Assembly: GCA_039111535.1 (NCBI GenBank)
Contig: JBCCIM010000049.1
Coordinates: 1 to 33,921, forward strand
DNA from: Bacteroidota bacterium
GTDB lineage: Bacteria; Bacteroidota; Rhodothermia; Rhodothermales; JAHQVL01
DNA length: 33,921 nt
Reading direction: 5' to 3'
Shown piece after piece: positions 14,155 through 20,961 of the stretch (the first letter of the stretch is position 1; the number at the start of each line of letters is the position of its first letter). The notes beneath the pieces are model-generated. The model ran no database searches. It saw only the letters and a list, made by a program, of their open reading frames with translations, and had not been told where the DNA came from. The position numbers and the translations under genes are program-made.

Positions 14155-15603
14155 ATGTTTAGCATTCTATTTGAAAAAGAACTCAAGTCGATTTTTCTGA
14201 GCCCCAAGTTTTTTGCAACATTCGGGGTTTGCTCTCTACTCATCCTGCTGAGCGTTTTTGTGGGTATCCAGGAATACAACAACGAGCAAGAGCAATATGA
14301 AACTGCGCTGCGGCTCGCCGAACAGCAAATTATGCAGGAAGATTCCTGGTGGGGCATTGACAATGTTGTGTTCCGCCAGCCGCAGCCTATGCAGATTTTT
14401 GTATCTGGTGTCAACAACGATATCGGACGAAGTGCAGAAATTAACACCTGGGTTGAGCCCAAATTGGAGCGGAGCAACTACGCAGATGACACCCTGTTTG
14501 CCGTATTCCGGTTTATTGATCTGACCTTCATCGTGCAGGTTGTGCTGTCGTTGTTTGCGATCCTGTTTACTTACAATAGCATCAATGGTGAACGTGAATC
14601 GGGCACCCTCAAGCTGGCGCTTTCCAATGCTGTGCCGCGTGCGCAGTATGTGCTTGCCAAGTTTGCCGGCTCCTGGATCGGGCTAACCATTCCGCTAATG
14701 ATACCCATATTGCTCGGGGTGCTCCTGGTCATGGTGCTTGGCATACCGATGGATTCTGGCGATTGGGCGCGCCTAGGTACGTTGGTTGGATCCTCTGTCT
14801 TATACTTTACTTTCTTCATCGCCTTTGGCCTTTTTGTGTCTTCCATTACCAAAAGGTCTTCGGTCTCCTTTTTGATTTTATTGGTAGCCTGGGTTGCACT
14901 GGTGCTCATCGTGCCGCGTGCTGCAACAATGGCCGCCGGCCAGATTGTACCTGTTACCAGTGTAGCAGAAATTGAAAGCCAGAAAGACCGTTTTCGTACA
15001 GACCGCTGGAATGCCTACCGCGTCATAAGGCGGGATATGCGGGAAGAACGCGAAGCAGCTATGTCTGGCATGACGCGTGAGGAACGTGATCAGTACCAGC
15101 AGGCGAATCAACAATCCTGGCAGACCGAAGAACGCACGGCACGTGATACACTCGAAGACGAGATCAACGAGTTCTCGCGCAAAGTTGATGAAGAGCTGCG
15201 CAACCAGAAAACAACGCAGGAGCGGATGGCCTTTACCCTGTCCCGGTTCTCGCCAGCCTCAGCCTACAAGCTGACCGCCATGCAAATGGCAAATACGGGT
15301 ACGGAGTTGAAAAGCGAGTACGAGGATGCCATGAAAGCGTACCGCACAAGTTTTTCGCAGTTTGTGGAAGCCAAGCGGGAAGAAGAGCGCAAAAAGAATG
15401 CTGGCCAAGGTGGATTTGGGCGAAACAGAAACCAGGAACAGGAACCCCTGGATTTGGCTGAATTACCCCGATTTGAAGCCCCTGCTCAAGAATATGCTGA
15501 AGCTATTGCACCAAGCATCATCGATTTCGGACTGTTGAGCCTGTTTTCGATTGCAGCTTTTGGTGGCGCATTCGTTTCTTTCATCCGATATGATGTTCGA
15601 TAA
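14155..15603 (+). CDS. ABC-2 type permease, second of two paralogues
   Basis: The 482-residue product closely parallels the preceding permease. It has an N-terminal span (about residues 19-37), FRFIDLTFIVQVVLSLFAIL for the second, and the block NGERESGTLKLALSNAVPR matching NGEKERGTLRLSFSNSVPR. Both end with a membrane segment and a FxxYDVR tail (FIRYDVR here, FLKYDVR there). The second large loop is again helical and charged, with MTREERDQYQQANQQ and a Gly/Arg patch near residue 420. The similarity points to tandem duplication followed by divergence, giving a heterodimeric ABC-2 channel with the upstream ATPase. No terminator is obvious before the TonB receptor gene 118 bp downstream, so read-through is possible. 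Confidence 0.9.
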   Translation: MFSILFEKELKSIFLSPKFFATFGVCSLLILLSVFVGIQEYNNEQEQYETALRLAEQQIMQEDSWWGIDNVVFRQPQPMQIFVSGVNNDIGRSAEINTWVEPKLERSNYADDTLFAVFRFIDLTFIVQVVLSLFAILFTYNSINGERESGTLKLALSNAVPRAQYVLAKFAGSWIGLTIPLMIPILLGVLLVMVLGIPMDSGDWARLGTLVGSSVLYFTFFIAFGLFVSSITKRSSVSFLILLVAWVALVLIVPRAATMAAGQIVPVTSVAEIESQKDRFRTDRWNAYRVIRRDMREEREAAMSGMTREERDQYQQANQQSWQTEERTARDTLEDEINEFSRKVDEELRNQKTTQERMAFTLSRFSPASAYKLTAMQMANTGTELKSEYEDAMKAYRTSFSQFVEAKREEERKKNAGQGGFGRNRNQEQEPLDLAELPRFEAPAQEYAEAIAPSIIDFGLLSLFSIAAFGGAFVSFIRYDVR

Positions 15604-15729
15604 GGTAGCCACCTGATTAGTCCACCAAGTAGATTGCGCGTGTTTTGCGTTATCCTCCAAACAGAATGTAAGTAGCTGCCTATAGCCCGGCGAGATAGAT
15701 GACCGGGATTTAGGTATGTTGTGGTTGAG

Positions 15730-17982
15730 ATGTTTATGAAAGAACTGAAAGGAGTCTGCACGTTTGTGTTGCTGTTTCTTTGTTGCGGCATTACACAGGC
15801 ATGGGGGCAAACGGCTTCTGTCCGCGGTATCGTTACTGCCGCAAGCGATGGATTGCCGCTACAGGGCGTTAACGTGGTTTTGCGCCACGATAATGGAACG
15901 TTCTATGGTGGGGTGACGGATGGTGATGGTGTGTATGCAATTACGCGGGTCACGCCTGGTGTGTATGCCATGCAAGTCTCATTTATTGGCTTTCAAACGA
16001 TCAGTTTGGAAGTTATTATGGCCGCTGAGGATACGCAGATTCTCAATTTTGAACTTGAGGAAGGAGCAGCGGAACTGGATGAGGTACTGATAGAAACAGA
16101 GCGTACAACAGGAGCAACCCGTGTGACTGCCGGCCTGCAGTCAGTAAAAGCAGAGGATCTTGAATTGGTGCCTGCACCAGACATCACAGCTGACCTCGCG
16201 AATTACCTCTCAACCTTGCCTGGTGTGATCTCAACAGGAGACCGGGGCGGCCAGTTTTTTATTCGAGGGGGTGAACCTGCGCATAACGTAGCCCTGCTTG
16301 ATGGCATGTACGTTTACCAGCCCTTTCACATCCTGGGTTTCTATTCTGCGTTTTCCGCTGACGTCCTTAACCAGGCTGATATCCATGCCGGCGGTTACGG
16401 CGCAGACTACTCCGGACGCGTGTCTGCCATCATGGACATCAAAACACGCAATGGCAATAAAAAAGAATTCGAAAGATCGGTTTCTATTGCCCCATTTGTG
16501 AATGCTGTGCGGTTGGAAGGGCCCCTCATTAAAAATCGTATCTCATTCCTTGGCTCGCTGCGGCAGTCGGTGATAGACAAAATTGCATCGCAATATGTTG
16601 GGCAGGAACTGCCGTATAAGTTTGGCGACTTTTTTGGCAAATTGCACGTCGATATCAATGCCAATAACCAGTTCTCCTTTACTGCATTGCGGACCTACGA
16701 CAGGGGCGCACTCGCAAACCAGGACCAGGTAAGCCGGGACGAAGTCCGATGGAACAACACGGTGATGGGTGGTCGATACCTGGTGTTGCCTAAGAATTCT
16801 CCGGTACGTGGTGAAATCCTCTTTTCTGTATCGCGCCTGGATTCTGAGTTGGGGCCGCGAAGCGCGCCAACACGCGTCTCCAAAATTGATAACTTCAATG
16901 CAGCGATCAATATCACCAACTACGCCGGCCTTTCTGAATTCAAATACGGCGGGTACCTCCGCACCGCCGAAGTATCATCGCAGTTGGGTGGCCTCTATCA
17001 AAACTTCAGTCAGTCTGAAGACCGACTGCCCAAGGTCGGCCTATACTTTGAGCCCGACATTTATATGGGCAAGGGGCTTCGTATTCGCCCCGGTCTGACC
17101 TACATGTTCTTTGATTCGTTCAATATTCTGGAGCCCCGCTTCAGGTTTGTCCTGGATCTTGGCAAAGGGCAGCTGAGTGGTGCAACGGGTTTGTACCACC
17201 AGGAAGTTGTCGGACTCAATGACCGGCGCGATGCTACCAACGTATTTACAGCATGGGTAGGGCCGCCATTAGACGACCTGACCAAGGCTGAGCATTACAT
17301 CCTCGGATACCAGTACACGGTTAACGAAAGCCTGGAGTTTTCAGTAGAGGGTTACTACAAAAACTTGCGCAACCTGTACATCTCCGAATGGACCGCATTC
17401 CCGCGCCTTACCACCAGTCTTCAGAAAGCTTCCGGGAAGGTCCAGGGACTCGATTTACGCGTTGAATTCCGGGCAGATAATTTTTACAGCTATGTGACCT
17501 ATGGGATTTCTTCTGTAGAGTACAAGGCACGGCAGGAGTCGCTGGAGTTGTGGTTTGGCAGCCCGGAAATTACGTTTCGTCCGCCCCACGATCGCCGGCA
17601 CCAGGTCAATGCACTCATGAACTGGAAAGTAAGCGACTTTAACATCAACATGCGCTGGAATTTTGGTTCAGGGTTGCCTTATAACCAGGTGCGCGGTTTT
17701 GACCAGTTCCTGTTGCTCGATGGCAACGTTGACGTGAGCGAGGAGCCTGGCGATTTGCGGGTCATTTATGATCGACCTTACGGCGGGGTGCTGCCAACGT
17801 ACCACCGACTGGATTTTTCAGTGGACCGACAGTTTCCTTTTGAAGGAGGCTTCTTCGCGATCCAGGCTGGTATTGTGAATGTGTATGATCGGGCGAATAT
17901 CTTCTCCCTCGACCTGTTTACACTGGAACGCACCAACCAGCTGCCTTTTATCCCCACCCTTGGTCTGAAAATTGAATTTTAA
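15730..17982 (+). CDS. TonB-dependent outer-membrane receptor with carboxypeptidase-like regulatory domain
   Basis: About 750 residues. The frame opens with GTG at 15721, but ATG 15730 or 15736 puts MKELK directly before the hydrophobic signal (TFVLLFLCCGITQAWGQ) and is preferred. Residues 28-110 form a CarboxypepD_reg-like Ig domain (SVRGIVTAASDGLPLQGVNV, YAITRVTPGVYAMQVSFIGF). The plug follows at about 130-235 (LANYLSTLPGVISTGDRGG, FFIRGGEPAHNVALLDGMYV), and then a 22-strand-type barrel region to the C-terminal Phe (TLGLKIEF). It would import a ligand across the outer membrane using TonB energy. The DUF4249-like lipoprotein begins 5 bp after its stop, a known Bacteroidota pairing. At about 750 residues it is shorter than SusC-type receptors. 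Confidence 0.92.
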   Translation: MFMKELKGVCTFVLLFLCCGITQAWGQTASVRGIVTAASDGLPLQGVNVVLRHDNGTFYGGVTDGDGVYAITRVTPGVYAMQVSFIGFQTISLEVIMAAEDTQILNFELEEGAAELDEVLIETERTTGATRVTAGLQSVKAEDLELVPAPDITADLANYLSTLPGVISTGDRGGQFFIRGGEPAHNVALLDGMYVYQPFHILGFYSAFSADVLNQADIHAGGYGADYSGRVSAIMDIKTRNGNKKEFERSVSIAPFVNAVRLEGPLIKNRISFLGSLRQSVIDKIASQYVGQELPYKFGDFFGKLHVDINANNQFSFTALRTYDRGALANQDQVSRDEVRWNNTVMGGRYLVLPKNSPVRGEILFSVSRLDSELGPRSAPTRVSKIDNFNAAINITNYAGLSEFKYGGYLRTAEVSSQLGGLYQNFSQSEDRLPKVGLYFEPDIYMGKGLRIRPGLTYMFFDSFNILEPRFRFVLDLGKGQLSGATGLYHQEVVGLNDRRDATNVFTAWVGPPLDDLTKAEHYILGYQYTVNESLEFSVEGYYKNLRNLYISEWTAFPRLTTSLQKASGKVQGLDLRVEFRADNFYSYVTYGISSVEYKARQESLELWFGSPEITFRPPHDRRHQVNALMNWKVSDFNINMRWNFGSGLPYNQVRGFDQFLLLDGNVDVSEEPGDLRVIYDRPYGGVLPTYHRLDFSVDRQFPFEGGFFAIQAGIVNVYDRANIFSLDLFTLERTNQLPFIPTLGLKIEF

Positions 17983-17987
17983 ACGAT

Positions 17988-18968
17988 ATGCTGCGTTTTA
18001 AAGCAATAATGAAGGTCAGGCATCTGGTTGTAGCCCTCCTGTTTGCCGGCTTGTTCGCTGGATGCGAAGAGGATCCCAATCCTTTGATTGGTGAAGACCA
18101 GCCGTTTACTGTGTATGGTTTTTTTAATCCAAAGGCCAACCGGCAACTTGTTCGGGTCATTCCTGTTGCCAACGTTATCGATCAGGTTGGTGTAGGCGCT
18201 GATCAGGCTACCGTCCGATCAATTGATGTTGCGTCGGGTGACGTACGGGTCTGGAAAGATTCCCTGGTTACTTTTTCTGATGAAAGTACCGGTATTGTTT
18301 TCTTTTCCGACTTTACGCCTGAGCATGAAGCAGCGTATCGCCTCGAAGTGATTCGCAACGATGGTGCAACCTCCAGTGTAGAGGTCACCGTGCCACGCGA
18401 CATCACGATACGCCGCGAGCCGGGTACAAATCCGCTTATCCCTGAATTCATTCTTGAAGGAGAGTTGCCTAATTTTGTGCAGGTTGCAGTAAAATACCGC
18501 ACTGCTGCATTACAGCCGCAGAAGCCCGTGGTGCTTGAGCCCGTCCAGTTTCCTGTAAACGTGTCGTACAAAGGTCTGGAAGAACGTGCCGGGGATGATT
18601 GGAGGTACCGGATCGACTATCGCGAAGACCTTGCGCAGATCAGGGAAGCATTTAGTAATGCCTGTTTGACTACAGAGTACATTGCCGTACGATCTATTCA
18701 GCTTGAGTTTTTTGTGGGTGACAATGCTTGGGTGCCACCAGGTGGTGAGTTTGACCCGGAATTGCTTGTGCAGCCGCAATTGTTTTCAAATATAGAGAAT
18801 GGTTTCGGGTACTTCGGCGCCGGCTACGTGGTTGACTTTAACGTATTACCCACAACCCCTATACTGCAAACCGTAGGTTTTATCTTTGATCCACCTTGTA
18901 CAGACATGACGCCCCTTACAGATCCTTCCTGTCAGCTGTTTGAAGGGTGTTTTGACGGTGTGATGTAG
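17988..18968 (+). CDS. DUF4249-like surface lipoprotein
   Basis: The 326-residue protein has a lipoprotein signal with the lipobox-like LFAGC (Cys26) and an acidic EED directly after the cysteine. That resembles the surface-export signal of Bacteroidota lipoproteins. The Phe at -3 is slightly unusual. The body is beta-rich, beginning FTVYGFFNPKANRQLVRVIPV, and later has NIENGFGYFGAGY, close to the conserved turn of DUF4249 proteins. DUF4249 genes are regularly paired with TonB-dependent receptors, and this one starts 5 bp after such a gene, so it is likely a co-receptor or ligand-handling partner. A second ATG at 18009 (MKVRHL) is an alternative start. It ends immediately next to the convergent sigma-factor gene. 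Confidence 0.82.
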   Translation: MLRFKAIMKVRHLVVALLFAGLFAGCEEDPNPLIGEDQPFTVYGFFNPKANRQLVRVIPVANVIDQVGVGADQATVRSIDVASGDVRVWKDSLVTFSDESTGIVFFSDFTPEHEAAYRLEVIRNDGATSSVEVTVPRDITIRREPGTNPLIPEFILEGELPNFVQVAVKYRTAALQPQKPVVLEPVQFPVNVSYKGLEERAGDDWRYRIDYREDLAQIREAFSNACLTTEYIAVRSIQLEFFVGDNAWVPPGGEFDPELLVQPQLFSNIENGFGYFGAGYVVDFNVLPTTPILQTVGFIFDPPCTDMTPLTDPSCQLFEGCFDGVM

Positions 18969-19538
18969 TTATTCGGCCCCACCTTCCTCTTTGTATCCCT
19001 GTATCGCTCTGAACAGGAAAGCTTTGGCTTTAAACCAGTCGCGGTCTATCGTGCGTTTGGTTACCTGTAGAACGCGTGCCGTTTCCTCAATGGAGAGGCC
19101 AGAGAAAAACCGCAACTCTACCACTTTGCCCAGGCGTTCGTTCAACGCAGAAAGTTGCGTGAGCGCTTTGTCGAGGTCAAGAATCTCAACAATTTCAGTG
19201 TCTACCATGATGGTGGCGCGCTCTGCCTGGCTAAGCGATGTTGGCTTGGAGTGCCCGCCGCGTCGTTCTGCATATTGCCGGCGCGCATAGTCGACGAGAA
19301 TCTGGCGCATAGCGCGCGCAGCGGTAGCAAAGAAATGCGCGTCGTCGTTCCAGCGGTCGGGATCGTGTTTGTTGAGCTTGATATAAGCTTCGTGTACGAG
19401 GGCTACAGTATCGATGGTTTGTCCGGTGCGGTACCGGCGCAGTTGTTTCTGTGCGATGACAACGAGTTCATCGTATACAATATGAAACGGCCGATCTGAA
19501 GGCGTTATTTTGTCCCGATTTGACTCTTCACTTTCCAT
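18969..19538 (-). CDS. ECF-like sigma factor (TIGR02999 / Sigma70_ECF type)
   Basis: The 189-residue protein matches the ECF-like group common in Acidobacteria, Planctomycetes and Rhodothermota. It has FHIVYDELVVIAQKQLRRYR at about residues 18-37, TVALVHEAYIKL (44-55), HFFATAARAMRQILVDYARR (68-87), and a region 4 helix-turn-helix LSIEETARVLQVTKRTIDRDW (148-168). Such factors are often encoded near Ser/Thr kinases or membrane regulators, but no anti-sigma factor or kinase is adjacent here. Its nearest neighbours are a divergent AraC-type regulator and the convergent lipoprotein gene, with which it shares no spacer at all. How its activity is controlled is therefore not shown by the local context. 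Confidence 0.92.
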   Translation of the reverse strand: MESEESNRDKITPSDRPFHIVYDELVVIAQKQLRRYRTGQTIDTVALVHEAYIKLNKHDPDRWNDDAHFFATAARAMRQILVDYARRQYAERRGGHSKPTSLSQAERATIMVDTEIVEILDLDKALTQLSALNERLGKVVELRFFSGLSIEETARVLQVTKRTIDRDWFKAKAFLFRAIQGYKEEGGAE

Positions 19539-19800
19539 TTGCTGCTGATCGTATCAGTTCATTTTGCGCCGGCGAAGCGAGGAAATAAAGATAGGCTTAA
19601 ATACGAAGGATGCAATACTTTTTTCCCAATTCGCAGGGTAATTTATGGATACATGCCTTTTTAAATGTCGCTTATTCGGTTGATGCTACGTTGTAGTAGA
19701 TGAGTTGCACAAACCCACTTCAGGCGGCCCCGGTAGGCATAGCAGGTGTTGCAAAGGTTGTCCAACTCTTCTGTGTCCTTTGCATACAACAAGAACGGTC

Positions 19801-20247
19801 ATGAATCTGGATTATTCTGGTCTATTTCACCGAATTAACAGAAGCGAGGCAGCAATTAACAAAACAATTGCTGCTTACAAAGCCGGCATTCCCTGCGCAA
19901 AAGAAGATTGGCCCTTTCTCGTGGCCCAGGTGTGGGACCACATCCGGCTACATTTCAATGATGCTAACACCAACGTGTCCCAGGTATTGGATGAACATAA
20001 CATACACACGAATACGTTTCAGGGCGTTTTTAGGAGTTATACGGGCTGGACTGTGAAAGGCATTATTGTCTATCACCGCATTGAAGTTGCCAAGCAATTG
20101 CTTGAGGGTGGCGAGTTGATGGTTAACGAAGTGGCCCGTGGTGTGGGTTATGCCGGCACGGTGTCTTTCAACCGGATGTTCAAAAAGGTTGTAGGGGAGA
20201 CGCCAACGGGATATAAAAAACTCAAGCAGGATATCTGGCTGAACTAG
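19801..20247 (+). CDS. Short AraC-type transcriptional regulator
   Basis: From ATG 19801 the product has 148 residues. The frame extends back to 19705, but the extra residues (Cys-rich, low quality) do not look native. Residues about 55-142 form an AraC/XylS DNA-binding domain with two helix-turn-helix units: VSQVLDEHNIHTNTFQGVFR and VNEVARGVGYAGTVSFNRMF, the latter followed by the family's ETPTGYKK. The N-terminal 50 residues are too short for the usual sugar-binding or sensor domain, so the protein may act as a stand-alone DNA-binding factor. It is divergent from the ECF-like sigma factor across about 260 bp and converges with the response-regulator gene, 9 bp away. Possible targets are its neighbours, but this is inference. 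Confidence 0.85.
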   Translation: MNLDYSGLFHRINRSEAAINKTIAAYKAGIPCAKEDWPFLVAQVWDHIRLHFNDANTNVSQVLDEHNIHTNTFQGVFRSYTGWTVKGIIVYHRIEVAKQLLEGGELMVNEVARGVGYAGTVSFNRMFKKVVGETPTGYKKLKQDIWLN

Positions 20248-20256
20248 CGCGGGTTA

Positions 20257-20949
20257 TTACCCAACAAACTTATAGCCCAACCCATGTACGGTGAGGATGT
20301 ATTGCGGCCGGCGTGCGTTGGGCTCCAGTTTTTGCCGCAGCCATGCAACGTGTACGTCAATGGTACGGGTAGAAGGCAAGGCATCGTAGCCCCAAACTTC
20401 ATTGAGCAGTTCATCCCGCGACAGCGTAGCGCCTTTATGCTCTGCAAAGTAGCGCAGCAGTTGAAACTCTTTTGCTGACAGTTCCAGCAAATTACCCTCA
20501 CGTTTCACTTCAGCTTTCCTGAAATCGATGTTAACATCGCCAAAACTGTACGAGTCTATCTGGTCCTGCTGAATATTTTGGGTTTGCGTACGGCGCAGCA
20601 ATGCCTCAATACGGGCCATGAGTTCTGGCATTTCGAAGGGTTTGGTCAGGTAGTCGTCTGCGCCCAACTTGAGCCCGACAACCTTGTCTACAACCTGCCC
20701 TTTTGCTGTAAGCATCATGATGGGTGTCTGAATATCCTGCTTGCGCAATTCCTGACAAATATCCAATCCACTTTTCCCGGGCAGCATTACGTCGAGAATG
20801 TACAGGTCAAACGCTTCACCCGTTGCGCGTTGCATACCAGAATCACCTGTGGATTCCGTCACAACCTCGTACCCTTCGCTCTCCAGCCGATCCGTAAGGG
20901 TGAGGATCAGACCCGGTTCATCTTCTACGAGCAGGATGCGTTTGTTCAT
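20257..20949 (-). CDS. OmpR/PhoB-family response regulator
   Basis: The 230-residue protein has a receiver domain (residues 1-118). The acidic pair is E9/D10 in LLVEDEPG, the phosphoacceptor is D53 in YILDVMLPGKSG, the switch Thr lies in MMLTAKGQ, and the conserved Lys is in DDYLTKPFEMPEL. A winged helix-turn-helix DNA-binding domain follows (about 135-230): LLELSAKEFQLLRYFAEHKG, SRDELLNEVWGYD, and the family end RTIDVHVAWLRQKLE...VHGLGYKFVG. It starts 12 bp after the histidine kinase on the same strand, so the two form an operon and a cognate pair. The regulon is unknown. The 3' end faces the AraC-type gene 9 bp away. Confidence 0.95.
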   Translation of the reverse strand: MNKRILLVEDEPGLILTLTDRLESEGYEVVTESTGDSGMQRATGEAFDLYILDVMLPGKSGLDICQELRKQDIQTPIMMLTAKGQVVDKVVGLKLGADDYLTKPFEMPELMARIEALLRRTQTQNIQQDQIDSYSFGDVNIDFRKAEVKREGNLLELSAKEFQLLRYFAEHKGATLSRDELLNEVWGYDALPSTRTIDVHVAWLRQKLEPNARRPQYILTVHGLGYKFVG

Positions 20950-20961
20950 TTAATTATTGGT

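Noticed and set aside
19705-19800. 32-residue N-terminal extension of the AraC-type protein
   Set aside because: Cys/Pro/Arg-rich sequence without resemblance to AraC proteins; ATG 19801 fits better.
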